A DNA stretch of 64,000 bases from Eurosta solidaginis (Eukaryota; Arthropoda; Insecta; Diptera; Tephritidae), in NCBI RefSeq assembly GCF_040869045.1, contig NC_090320.1, forward strand, positions 142,870,941 through 142,934,940, in the 5' to 3' direction. The notes under the pieces were generated by a model. The model did no database searches, was not told the origin of the DNA, and saw only the letters and a list, made by a program, of their open reading frames with translations. Below, in pieces: positions 31,346 through 42,051 of the stretch. Position 1 is the first letter of the stretch, and each line of letters begins with the position of its first letter. A program made the position numbers and the translations under genes.

Positions 31346-32311
31346 GGAAAAGAAAACGCTATAAGTTTTTTTGGTGGAACTTTTCACTAACATTTTGGAG
31401 GTGCTCGCCGTGTCCAGTACTTTCCACCAGACCAGCACCCCATAGAGCAGAATCGGTTTGACCACCATCTCATAAAGGCAGTGTACTACTCCTGGCGAGA
31501 GCCCCCATATCTTTCCGATAGTCCCCCCCCCCCCCCCTGCAGCTGTACAAGGCAACCGCTGCCTTCCTGGCCCTATATTCCACATTGGGCCTCCAGGACA
31601 GCTTCTTGTCCAGAACAATTCCCAAATATTTAACCCTGTCAGTAAGTACCAACGGTACCCTTCCAATCGAAGGAGTTCTGAAGTCGGGTATCTTATATCT
31701 TCTTGTAAAAAGAACCAATTCTGTTTTTCCCGGGTTGACCGCCAATCCACATGATTCAGCCCACCTAGCCACAGTATCCAGGTAGCCCTGCATAACATTG
31801 CGCAGGGTGCCCAGAAATTTGCCTCTGACTAGGATAGCGAGGTTATCTGCATAGGCAACCACCCGACAACCATTGGCTTCCAGCTCCACAAGAAGCTCGT
31901 TGACTACCACAACCCAGAGCAGAGGAGTATGACACCTCCCTATGGCGTGCACCTGCACACCTTCCTCTTAATTATGGCTCCTCCCACTCCGCTGCGACAA
32001 TTCTGCCGCATAGAAGTTTGCTAATAAATTCAACCAGAGCCGCTTCGACTCCTAAACCCACCAGAGCTCTTTCGATTGCCCCCAGTAAGACATTGTTAAA
32101 AGCCCCCTCGATGTCTAGAAAAGAACCCAGAGCATACTCTTTGTGTTCTAGGGACCCCTCTATTTGCTTTACAATCGAATGGAGAGCCGTTTCCGTCGAT
32201 CTGCCCTTGCAGTACGCATGCTGTGAAGCCGACAGTAACCCCCCAGGTATTCTTTCCCGTGGGTACAGGTCAATCAACCGCTCAAACGGCTTAAGAAGAA
32301 ACGACGAAAAT
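31346..32311 (-). pseudogene. LOA/R1-type RT fragment (H)
   Basis: On the minus strand: FLKPFERLIDLYPRERIPGG, LSASQHAYCKGRSTETALHS, KEYALGSFLDIEGAFNNVLL, a disrupted PQGG region, VVVNELLVELEANGCRVVAY followed by ADNLAIL, GLAVNPGKTELVLFTRRYKI, RVKYLGIVLDKKLSWRPNVE, and LLYGVLVWWKVL. The catalytic box reads YADN instead of YADD, so the second metal-binding Asp is lost. A C15 run on the plus strand (31523-31537) breaks the frame. It is diverged from the B family but in the same clade. RNase H and the C-terminus are absent. Confidence 0.85.
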
Positions 32312-32930
32312 CAAAATTAAAATATAAAAATTGATGTTTCCATAAGCATGCATTCAAACAGGTCAATGGTACCATTCTTTTCGTTGCCACTGCGGGTATA
32401 AATCTCGCTCAAATGTGTGTACGTACGGCATACGTATATGTACCTTACACACGTCGGTGGGTAATTACAGCTTTATTTAAAACTAAACGTTGGTAAAATT
32501 TTATAAAATTCAGTTGTGCGATCCGTTTAGCCAAAATTGTGCGGCGATGTTTTGTTTTAAATATTATTAATTTCAGAATTTTGTTTCACACATTGTATAA
32601 AATTTAGACAAAATGACTCAAAAACTATGTATTAATCTATTGAAACGAATTGGTACATTTTTTCAGGAATGATACACTTTTGGAACAAAAAAAAATTGCG
32701 CAAGTGGCAACGCTGGGACATACATTCATGCTAGCGAGCTTACTTACTACAAATGATTTGAGTAATGAGTAAATTTAGTTGCATGAAATGTTTCTATTTG
32801 ATGTAAAAATAAAACCCTCACCAAACTTTGGTCCTATTACTCCACCCGAAGGGGAAACCGAGAAACGGATAGAAATTGGAAACTTGTTTTTCTCGGCACA
32901 CCCAAAAGTACATACATATGTACCCTAGGG
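32312..32930. other. Unassigned sequence
   Basis: No element recognised between H and the left end of DNA transposon G. Confidence 0.4.
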
Positions 32931-33023
32931 TGGCCCTTATTTTCGAAAGTGTTCCGATTCTCGATCTCATCCCCTAGAAATATGCGAATAGCTTAAAAAC
33001 TAGAATATACAAAGTTTTAGGTC

Positions 33024-33091
33024 AATCGAAAAATGGTTAGAGGTGGCGTAAAGAGCTTGAAATCCTGAAAATGACGAATTTTTACAATTTC
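33024..33091 (+). repeat. Left inverted-repeat arm of transposon G
   Basis: Contains AGAGGTGGCGTAAAGAGCTT and GACGAATTTTTACAATTTC. The reverse complement of 37787-37853 has the matching AGAGGAGGCGCAAAGGGCTT and GACGAATTTTTACAATTTC. Confidence 0.8.
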
Positions 33092-33390
33092 TTAAATTTG
33101 GTCAACCCTACTTCATTTGTTATGGGCGAAACATAATTTATCGTATTATTAGTAAGTTCTAAAGATACTTCACTTTAAAATAAATCTAAAACCACAAAAA
33201 ATGGTCAAATAATAATAAAGTTATAAAATAAATGATGCCTCAAACACGGTGTCATTACTTCAAAAATGTGTATATAATGAGTATACGTCAATGAGTTTGT
33301 GTAAAATTTTTTTTATTATAAACTTTTTCGAAAATACATTTTTAAAACATATACATATATCTTGTAAAACTTTAGCTGAAACGTACATAT

Positions 33391-33586
33391 TTAATATGAT
33401 ATTATTTCGTAGGATCTAATTAATGATGATTCAAATTGTTTTTTGTAATCAGTTACAACTTGCAATAAATATTGTTTTTCTTGTTCGTCATGTGTAAGTA
33501 TTCTATTATATTCTTCCATAAGTATTACTCCCCGTTCTGCTGTGTCGTTAACTACTTTTATATTTATAACAGCATCCCCCCGTATT
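33391..33586 (-). pseudogene. Transposon G gene, C-terminal piece
   Basis: The minus strand is open for 65 codons and ends at TAA 33391-33393. It reads VVNDTAERGVILMEEYN, then a segment EEQ-like HDEQEKQYLLQVVTDYKK. I recall this VNDxAERG...QKQYLLQVV pattern as the usual C-terminus of a widespread, poorly characterised insect transposase-like family. It fits the same family as the N-terminal piece at 36440-37432. It is separated from the middle piece by the SINE. This part is undamaged. Confidence 0.6.
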
Positions 33587-33587
33587 T

Positions 33588-33891
33588 GGCCACCGTGGTG
33601 TGATGGTAGGGTGTCCGCCTACCACACCGTATGCCCTGGGTTCACACCCCGGGCAAAGCAACATCAAAATTTTAGAAATAAGGTTTTTCAATTAGAAGAA
33701 AATTTTCTAAGCGGTGTCGCCCCTCGGCAGTGTTTGGCAAGCGCTCCGGGTGTATTTTTGACATGAAAAGCACTCAGTGAAAACTCATCTGCCTTGCAGA
33801 TGCCGTTCGGAGTCGGCATAAAACATGTAGGTCCCGTCCGACCAATTTGTAGGGAAAATCAAGAGGAGCACGACGCAAATTGGAAGAGAAG
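33588..33891 (+). mobile_element. tRNA-derived SINE, copy C
   Basis: Starts GGCCACCGTGGTGTGATGG with A-box-like and B-box (GGGTTCACACCC) sequences at 33599-33650. The body matches copies A and B. It stops at GGAAGAGAAG, short of the last 50 bp of copy B, with no tail and no visible TSD, so its 3' end was probably deleted. It separates the middle and C-terminal pieces of the G gene. Confidence 0.85.
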
Positions 33892-33893
33892 AG

Positions 33894-34075
33894 TGTATAG
33901 TGGATCTACCTCCAGAGATTGAGGTGATATCCCAAACCGACCAAAAACATCAATTGTATTTCCTGTTACAAAATCGTGTAGTTCTTTTTCTATGAATTTA
34001 TTGATTACACTGGGCCTTAAGTGTAACCTATTTAAATTTTCTGTTTCCTTGTCGCAGGTGTCTATGCTTTTGATT
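33894..34075 (-). pseudogene. Transposon G gene, middle piece
   Basis: The minus strand is open for about 60 codons: KSIDTCDKETENLNRLHLRP, SVINKFIEKELHDFV and TIDVFGRFGISPQSLEVDP. It has no stop and is protein-like in composition. It lies exactly between LINE F and the SINE, both of which interrupt it. Some codons are missing on each side. I recognise it only by context and by resemblance to the same transposase-like family. Confidence 0.55.
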
Positions 34076-36425
34076 TTTTTTTTTTTGTTTTTTTTTTTTT
34101 TAATGGACGTTGTGGCAGCGCGCTGCCCTCAAGTGGCCCAATGAAACCAGGCTAATCCTGTTCACGCGATCGATAACTTTTTTTTTTGATTTTGCCGAGT
34201 CTTTGATGGGCAGCGGTTTGTCAAGCGTCGCGATCTGAGACTGCTCAGCTACAGAAGAAATTTCATGAGCCAAGCGTAATACTTAAAGAGAACAAAAGCA
34301 AACGTATAAACGTGTCATAAATATTACACCAAGCATTTCCCTTCAACTAGCAAGAGTTGGAAGACTGATAAGCTTTAATCGATTAGTATAAAGTGGAAGA
34401 TTAGTTAAAAGAGTCCGATTGAAAATTTCTTAAGGCAAATAGTAAAAATTGTTTTTGTATTGATTCGAGACTGTCTGCATGGACTTGATAACACGGATTC
34501 CAAATTATTGAGCCGTATTCTAATATTGGCCTAACTAATGTTGTAAAAACTGCTTTAGTTATGTAAGGGTCGTTAAATTATTTTGACTATCGTTTAACAA
34601 ATGCAAAAACACCTTTGCCTTTATTCACTGTAGCATTAATATGAAGATTGAAACTAAGTTTGGAATCCATCATGACTCCCAAGTCAGCTGGTGGCGAAAC
34701 TCTCCGAGAAAAACACATGAATTTACATTTTTTGAGATTGAGCGGCATATAATTTACATTGCACCAGGTAACCAAGTGATTTAAATCCATTTGAAGTAAG
34801 GAATGTTCCTCAACCGAGGCACATGATTTGAAAAGTTTTACATCGTCTGCGTACATCAAGATTTTTGAGTATTTAATTGTACTAGATATATCGTTTATGA
34901 ACAACAAGAACAGAATCGGACCAAGGTGGCTGCCCTGAGGAACCCCAGAAGAAACATTGAGGACCCCAGAAAGTGTATTTTTAAAGATTACTTTTTGCGT
35001 ACGATAACTAAGATACGAAGAAATCCAACATATAAGACGCGGTTGAAAACCGAGTTGACCGAGCTTATGAATACGTAATGGGTGTGATACTTTGTCGAAA
35101 GCTTTACTGAAATCGGTGTCAATTGCATCAGTGTGAAGGCCTTTTCTAAATCCATTAGAAACGTGGGTGGTAAATTCTAGTAAATTTGTGATAGGTGATT
35201 TGCCCTTACAGAACCCATGTTGCGAGCTTGCAATTATGGGGGAAATAGAGAATGTTAGGTGGTGGGTAACAATAGCCTCAAATAACTTTGGGATAGCGGA
35301 TAACTTTGCTATGCCCCGATAGTTTTCTACTGAAGACCTGCTTCCATTTTTATGAAGCGGAATATGAAAAGATTCCTTCCACATTGTTGGGAAAACGCCA
35401 TAAATTAAAGATAAATTAAATAAATCTGTTAGCGGCTGATAGATGTTTGCAGCACATTTTTTAAGAAAGTGTGCCGGGATCCTGTCTGGGCCGTATGTAT
35501 AAGATACTTTTAAAGTTTTTAAATAAGATAATACATCTTCTGAAGATATAAATGGAGCTCTGATTGAATAACATGAATCAATATGGTATGGTTATTCATT
35601 AGGTGAAACGTTGGTCTCAATAGAGTAATTTGATTTGAAAAATTCCGCAAAGAAGTCGGCGATCTCTTGATCATCGCTGGAAATATTATCTTAGAATTTC
35701 ATGGATGATGGAAACCCTTTCACCCTGCGTTTAGAGTTTACGAATCCGTAAAATGCCTTCGGCTTGCAAGTTATATTTCTTTTCATTTTACAAAGATAAG
35801 CTTTGTAACACTTTTTGTTCAATTGATAATACTTGCAGCGTAGAATCGAGTACTGTAAGTAATGGTTATGTAAACCCGTCTTTTTGAACAACTTGAAAGA
35901 TCGTGACTTTTTATTCTTTAAAATTTTCAGCTCTTTAGTGAACCATACTTGGATTGTATCGGAATGTACACAAAACCGCTTAGGTACGTATTTTTCAAAA
36001 AGACAGTAAATGGTATTGTAAAAGTGAGAAACGCTTTGCTCCACATCAGCGTTAAATATTGGCCACATTTTTCGAGATAGATCACGATTTAATTTTTTGA
36101 AATTGGCCTTCGCAAAGTCGAAGCGATAACTGGAGTTGTATCGTTTATTTCCGCTGTTACAAGCATTACTTACAACTTCGTAAACTATTTGAGGGAAGGG
36201 TGGTAAGCATATTCAGGTTCAATAATGGGTTCGCATCGACTAATGGAATATTTAGAGTTGGATTGGATGTTGATTTGTTGAAGGCACAGCTCAGACATTC
36301 CGTCTAGAAATTCATTGTTGGAAGACTTTGACGAAACTGGTACGATATTAAAGTCAGAGATGCACCATGATATGTGCGGTATATTGAAGTCACCCAAGAC
36401 AATAAATGGAATCGGAAGGCTTTAG
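34076..36425 (-). mobile_element. Jockey/CR1-like LINE F, 5'-truncated
   Basis: Minus strand, from an endonuclease fragment at 36400 to RT and C-terminus at about 34400, then a 3' UTR and an A-rich tail (T runs on the plus strand at 34075-34101). It lies within the transposase-like gene of G. I could not find a convincing TSD. Protein motifs group it with C and E. Confidence 0.75.
34400..36415 (-). pseudogene. LINE F ORF2 (endonuclease end, RT)
   Basis: In order: GDFNIPHISW (an Asp-x-Asn endonuclease motif near 36390), a linker with YYQLNKKCYKAYL and KAFYGFVNSKRRVKGFPSS (35700-35800), then RT from 35384: PLHKNGSRSSVENYRGIAKL, SQHGFCKGKSPITNLLEF, DTDFSKAFDKVSHPL, SSGVPQGSHLGPILFLLFIN and LMYADDVKLF. 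Next come CKFMCFSRRV and GVMMDSKLSFNLHINATVNK. After a stop at about 34587 come LVRPILEYGSIIWNP-like and QKQFLLFALRN-like segments. The 265-codon RT block is unbroken with an intact catalytic box; the rest is interrupted. Confidence 0.88.
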
Positions 36426-36439
36426 CATCGAATTAACCG

Positions 36440-37432
36440 TTTTTAGCTAGGAAATATGATGCATATAAACGGACAGTTCATAAGATGGCGGGATATAACA
36501 GATAGCCACAATCTTTTTCTTGATGGTACAAGAGACGTCATCATCGAACAATGCCAATGCAATACATTCTTCAGACAGATACCAAAGGTGGTTACACAAC
36601 TTTTTTTTTGCAATGTCAGATATTTTTTTATTAACATTTCAGTATTAAATTTCTTTAATAAAAGATAAGTCTTGAAGAGGTGCTCTATGGGGATTGGTCT
36701 AGTTAAACCAAAGCTTTAACATATTTTTATTTATACTCGCTATCGAATTCCCTTCATACTCCGTTAGTTTAAACTGTTCATGAAATAAATAGATTTTTAA
36801 GCAATACAATGCCTTAAACATCCACCGAGCATGATGAGTGGGCCCTGGTACACGAAACTTTATGCCACCACTTGCTCCTAAACATATAGACGGTAATTCC
36901 AATAATTCCCTAGAGTCATCTCTTACTATTTTCTTTTGCAACTCTTAGAGAAATTTAGAATAGTATCTTTGCTATCGCTTAAAAGTAATCTCAATTCGTT
37001 ATTTTGTAGCAAATCTTTAAAGCTATTTTTGTCGATATTTTTCCATTTTTCTTGAAATCGCCGAAATAACTTACTAGTATTTACTGGAAAATAACATTCG
37101 AAAACCCCTCTCAGCAAAACTTCATAAATATGATGATGATAAGGTAGATAAAATAGTTTTCGCTCAAGTTTTTTTTTTTCTAATAATGTTGCAGCTCCTT
37201 TTATAACGTCTGTGTTAACCGATGTATCGAAACAACAGGCCACAATATCATCCTTCAGATTCCATTCAAATAACATTTCATACAACGTATCAGCTATTTC
37301 CGAGCCTGTTGCAGCATATAATTTTGGAGCTCCTATTAACTGTTCGCCATTCCTGTAAGTAACAACAACTAGATGTCGTTCCACCTTTTCACGACCTGCT
37401 ATTTCTGGAAGTAGTTTTCCATCCCAATGCAA
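36440..37432 (-). pseudogene. Transposon G transposase-like gene, N-terminal piece
   Basis: The 168-codon frame from 37432 reads MHWDGKLLPEIAGREKVERH, a segment QLIGAPKLYAATGSEIADTL, DIVACCFDTSVNTDVIKGAA and LPYHHHIYEVLLRGVFECYF. A frameshift near 36940 leads to KIVRDDSRELLELPSICLG, then PTHHARWMFKALYCLKIYLF. Beyond a TAG at 36715 the same frame carries APLQDLSFIKEI, two stops, and KLCNHLWYLSEECIALALFD. The Asp of CFDT, a C-x2-H-like (Y)HHH and HARW recall the D, (C/D)xxH and RW motifs of hAT-type transposases, but I cannot assign the superfamily. It is dead. Confidence 0.6.
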
Positions 37433-37786
37433 AGTGCTGCAATTTATCTATTTAAAAAACCTACTATCCAAAATTTGTTTATTCAAGATCAGTAAGTTTT
37501 AATAAGAAATTGTTTGTAGTACACATTTTATAACGGTAACGGATATAACGGTATATCACAAACATGTGACGCTTCAGCATGCACGTGCAACACATTTGCA
37601 CAGACTTAATTTACTTTTCATATATGTTTGTCGAAAGCAATATATATTTTTCCCAGTAACTCTGTTATTGATGGGCCGATTTTGAAGATTGTTTCCATTT
37701 TAGAAAAGTAAGAAAATAAGATCTTATTACGGTATGGAAAAGCGGTAAATGTTCATAGGGCTTAGAAATATGGAAGCCAGAAACAC

Positions 37787-37853
37787 GAAATTGTAAAAAT
37801 TCGTCATCTTTCATGATTTCAAGCCCTTTGCGCCTCCTCTAAATCTTTTTTGA
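37787..37853 (-). repeat. Right inverted-repeat arm of transposon G
   Basis: Reverse complement of the left arm at 33024-33091, with scattered mismatches and one length difference. It ends six bases before gypsy coding sequence starts. Confidence 0.8.
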
Positions 37854-37858
37854 AGCAT

Positions 37859-39115
37859 GCAGATGCTCTTAGCAGATTGAGTTGCATGCTAGTAAATTAT
37901 TCGTTATGTCACAGATTGAAAGAGGCCCAGTTGGAGGATAAATGAACTCGCGCAGTACGAAAAATACTAGAAACTTCCAATTACGAAGACTTTTATGTCA
38001 ACCATGATATATTGTTCAAAGATAACAATAAGGAGCTAATAGTAGTTCCAAGTTCGTTGGAAGAAGAGATAATTAAGGTAGCTCACAGACAAGGCCACTT
38101 TTCAGCCAAAAGAACGCGAGACTGCGTAGAGAAGGAGTATTATATTCCGGAAATAGGATCGAACGTTGGAGAAGTGGTCAAAAATTGTGTAGAGTGTTTA
38201 GTTATAAATGTCAAAAGCGGAAAAGGCAGGCTTTTTATCGCCTATCGATATAGGAGACCACCCCTTAGAGACCTATCATATAGACCACATAAGTCCAATG
38301 ACGGCTACAGGGAAGCAATATTGTTACATTTTAGTGGTCGTCGATGCATTTTCGAAGTTTGTGTTGCCCTATCCCACAAAAGACACAAGGTCAGATGCAG
38401 TTTTGGACAGGTTATCGAAGCAAGCATCGGTATTAGGGATTCCGCGAAGAATAATAACAGACAGGGGAGCAGCTTTTACGTCAAATAGTTTCGAAAACTA
38501 TTGTGAAAGCAATGGTGTACAACATTTATTGATTACCACTGGCGTACCGAGGGGAAACGGGCAGGTAGAGCGAATAAATCGCGTAGTGGTATCCATGTTG
38601 GCAAAGCTAGCACATGAGAATCCAGCCCAGTGGTATAGGTACGTAGGTCAAGTTCAACAGTACGTTAACAACAAACCGAGTCGTGGTACTTCAATTACTA
38701 CTTTTATGTTACTAACAGGGTGCGAAATGCGGGTTAAAGAGGACTTAAGATTGAAAGAAATATTGAATGAAGAAGAAATTAGTAATTTTGATAAAGAAAG
38801 AGAAATTTTATGAGAAAAAGCTAACAAGAATATACAAGACGTGCAAGAAGAAAACAGAAGCACATGTAATAAGAATGGAAAACCTGGAACGCAATATGGA
38901 GAAAATGAAATGGTGGCAATTAAACGTACACAACTTGGCGTAGGCATGAAGTTACGACCAAAATTTCTTGGGCCGTACAAAATTATTAAAAAAGTCAAGT
39001 CACGATCGTTATGAAGTTGAGAGAGTGGGGAATTGCGAGGGCCTCGGTTGACAGCAACATCGCATAATATGAAACAATGGCAACAAAATTCGAGGTCGAA
39101 TGTACTCTCAGGTAT
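37859..39115 (+). pseudogene. Gypsy-type integrase (Pol C-terminus)
   Basis: The reading begins ADALSRL, the usual end of a gypsy RNase H. A TGA at 37951 is followed by a His-His-Cys-Cys zinc region (HRQGHF...KNCVECLV, 38080-38205). A frameshift near 38220 leads to the catalytic core: YHIDHISPM (first Asp), IITDRGAAFTS (second Asp) and GNGQVERINRVV (Glu). A stop at 38811-38813 precedes the C-terminal part, with MVAIKRTQLGVGMKLRPKFL, typical of insect gypsy elements. The frame is lost again after 39000. The enzyme would join element cDNA to host DNA; this copy cannot be made whole. Confidence 0.88.
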
Positions 39116-39123
39116 GGCCGAGT

Positions 39124-39582
39124 TGTAGGATTTGGGTGCACCCTAATAATAAAATAGGATGCACAATCTTACATCTCTCCTCGCGCTCAGGGCGAATACA
39201 ATTAGCACTTACATAAAACACATACACATACAAATCAAAAAACATATTATTAACGTCATTAGGTGACGGAGACAGAGAAGTAAAGGCAGTTAGTTCGCGC
39301 TACCGTCTCAACCCTGCAGGTCATCATACCTGTCGTGAAAATCTTTAATAATAAACAATGTGAAATAGGAAACCCTACTAATAAATATACTTTATAAATA
39401 TTAAAATAGAATATGTGAAAACTAGAAATACCTAACTACTATACTACCTAATTCGTACATTTAACTGTATTTTCTTATTTTAATATAATAAAACATATTA
39501 TATCCACAAAAGTGGTATGTGTTATATAAAGGAAACATACATATATTGCGCTGGCAACCCCTTGAAAGGGTTGCGCTACACA
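39124..39582 (+). repeat. Probable 3' LTR of the gypsy element
   Basis: Begins TGTAGGATTTGGG just after the integrase C-terminus and ends with TGCGCTACACA, giving TG...CA ends and a length of about 459 bp. It holds several AATAAA-like words (for example at 39345). The right end is inferred; there is no second LTR to compare. Confidence 0.5.
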
Positions 39583-40430
39583 ACCCCTTGAATGTATTTG
39601 GTATGTTAGTAGCCTCTTACGACAGGCATACCTACCGCGAGTATATTCTAATCCCTAATACGCTGGGGTAGGATCAGCCGATCGCTGGCTCTTGCCTCTC
39701 CAGGCTTCTCCATCCCTAATGCGGTTGGAAAATTGCTCGCAGGAAAGGCTTCGTCAGTGAACTGTCTTCCACTATCTCACGAGCCCATGCCAAGCGATTG
39801 CCGTCATCGTTGGTTGGGCCAACCACTGGACCCAAGCGCTGCATAATTCTTAATTCTGCCCGGTATTTTGAGAGGGTTGGCTTTAGCTCCTTATGTCGTT
39901 TTTCCCGTTCTAACGTTAGTTCTTTGCCCGGCCTAGTAGACTCCTTTACCGAGTGCACTGACTGCACACTATCATCGCTATCCGCGTCCCAATTTCCTCT
40001 TCGTCGGCTTGCGAAGCCACCGCCAGTTCCTTCTTATTCTTATTTTATTTAAAGTTTTTGAGTTCATCTTATTTGCACCTGCCCGACACGGCGGGCTCAA
40101 CGGTCTTATGTTAAAAATGGTGATAAAACCGTCCGTCACAACAGCGCCTCTTGCTGTGGTAAGCCCGTCATTACGTCCCGAAGCGGCCCGGTGTCGGGAA
40201 ATCTCCGTTCAAATAAGGCCGAAAATACCCCCTGGCTGCAGGTCATCCAATAGGCACGTGCATAACACCCTGGATTAGGAGATTGGCAGTTCTTGGTCAC
40301 CGACATCCCGCCTATGAAGCGAAAGGGCATCGATGCAGGCCCCAAACCGCTCAGCCCCATAGTCGAGCGCTATTGAGTTCGGCTAAGCCCTCACACCAAT
40401 GACAGGGTGCCTGCTATAGTGGGGTTTTAT
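39583..40430 (-). pseudogene. 5' end of an LOA-type LINE: leader and ORF1 start
   Basis: On the minus strand a GC-rich, non-coding leader (40430-40070) is followed by an ORF1-like start. After a frame change this reads VKESTRPGKELTLEREKRHK, ELKPTLSKYRAELRIMQRLG and RLAWAREIVEDS (39967-39716). Lys/Glu-rich coiled-coil-like text with an AELR...LAWAREIV block is what I expect at the N-terminus of Gag-like ORF1 proteins of R1/LOA elements. It is cut short at about 39590, and the ORF1 body and ORF2 are missing. The assignment is tentative. Confidence 0.4.
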
Positions 40431-40972
40431 TTATAAAAGTCTTGATTTATTAATTATCGACTATAAATTTTGTTTTAAAGTCTTAACAATTTTTTACTTT
40501 TCGATTAATGTTACATTAATAATTAACCTTGCCGTGCGCGGACGTGTTTTTGATCGCTCTTCGAATTGTTATTATTTTTACTTTGTAAACAAGTTTTATC
40601 ATTTATAAATATTTATTCATATAATAGAAAACAGTTTATAAGTTTAATTTCGTATTAAATCTTTACACAGTGCAATATACATAGTGGCTTTTTGTGCAAT
40701 TTAAACATTCAGTCTGTGTGTTCATATATCATAGATTTTCACAAAAATTTGTGATAGCTGCATACCTTTTTGTTGGTAGCTGCTATTAGCAAGTCATTGT
40801 GTGCCCTTTTTGCTTTGTGTTGTGTTCGCTGCTAGCTATACGCTGTCTTGCGATTTGCATCCAGTGCTCCAAAATAACTCCTGCCCATAATTTTTGAACA
40901 GCTGTTCAATTTATCTTATACTTATAGTTTCTTTTGCCTATTTTTCTTTTGGGTTTGTTTAACTTTGCAATT

Positions 40973-42051
40973 ATGTTGGATTGCTGTGTCAAGAAGTGCA
41001 CCAATCAAAAGAAAATTTCCCGTGGTGATACTTATGTTTGTTGTTGGCTCTGTGATAATATGGCTCATGTTATCTGTGCCGGTTTCTCTCACATAGGTGG
41101 TCGGGTGGTTGACCTAATATCCAGCAAAATTGGACTGAACTGGACATGTCATGATTGTCGTTCCGTAGAAAATGACATGCGAGCTTTTATGAGGCAAACT
41201 CAGAAAGAGTTCAACAAGATTTTTATTGGGTTTCGTGACCTTAACGAAAGATTCAAAACGATGGAGGCTCACTTTAAAAAATTGAAAGTGATATCTGAAT
41301 CCCCAAAACGAAAGAAATGTATGCCCAACAATGACTCCAACTTGTCTTCGAGTCAGGGGCAAAGCTGTCCTCCTACGAATGGCCCTTCAACCGCGTTGAC
41401 TAATACGAACAGGCTAACCAAAGACGTTATGAACAATACAGCTCAGGAATCTCCACAAGAATCTCCACAAGGTTGTGTCGAGACTTCCAGTGAGACGATC
41501 TATGGCAACGATGCACGAACTAATAGTGGTACTTTTGCGGCTGTTTGTTCTACGTCACCAATGTTGATTTCGCTGGACTCCCCAATTCATCCTACACCCC
41601 CACCGGTATCTTTAGCTCCAACAATAACAGTTACCGATACTGGGGTTGTTGCTAGCGATACAAGTGTACCTGAAAAAAATAGTACCAGCTCTCTGGTGCG
41701 CTATCCGCTACTCCTTTGCAGGTGACTGCCGTGCCACCTCGTAGGGCTGTATTTGTGTCCCGATTACACGCCTCGCTTACCGAAAATGACATTGCTCATT
41801 ACGTTTGCTCTGAACTTGGTGTTGCACCCATTAGTAACATCAATGTGTATAAATTTAACTTTAAATATGAGAGAGACATCTCCTCATTTAAAATATCCCT
41901 TTCAGATGAATATTTCGATAAGGTACTTGATTCCTCTTTTTGGCCCAAGCATACTGTGGTTCACTTGTTCACGAGAAAGGCGAGGGCCGAACCTGTTTTA
42001 TTACAGCCAAAAAACGGTATGACGAACACAGTAATAACCACACAAAGGTAA
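40973..42051 (+). pseudogene. LINE E ORF1, PHD-finger protein
   Basis: From MLDCCVKKC the frame shows a PHD-like arrangement: CCVKKC, GDTYVCCWLCDNMAHVICAG and WTCHDC. A helical, charged stretch (MRQTQKEFNKIFIGFRDLNE) follows and then a Ser/Thr/Pro-rich linker. After a single-base frame change near 41700-41725, the C-terminal part reads RRAVFVSRLHASLTENDIAH and HLFTRKARAEPVLLQP and ends at TAA 42049-42051. Such ORF1 proteins bind element RNA. An in-frame upstream ATG at 40934 also exists, but the one at 40973 sits better before the finger. It overlaps ORF2 by about 110 bp. Confidence 0.8.

Larger units (their letters stand above)
32931..37853 (-). mobile_element. DNA transposon G, decayed, with long TIRs
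   Basis: An imperfect inverted repeat of about 67 bp lies at 33024-33091 and 37787-37853, with roughly four of five positions matching. It brackets a minus-strand transposase-like gene found in three pieces. The left arm may extend outward to CCTAGGGTGGCCCTT at about 32931; the right arm is cut off at 37853, where gypsy sequence begins. A LINE (F, 34076-36425) and a SINE (33588-33891) sit inside it, so the original element was about 2.3 kb. No TSD can be tested because the right end is lost. The superfamily is not settled. Confidence 0.65.
37859..39582 (+). mobile_element. Ty3/gypsy LTR element, 3' part only
   Basis: Starts in the end of RNase H (ADALSR at 37859), continues through integrase, and finishes with a probable 3' LTR at 39124-39582. 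Gag, protease and RT are missing, lost at the junction with transposon G. No envelope gene is present. It is a broken remnant. Confidence 0.82.
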
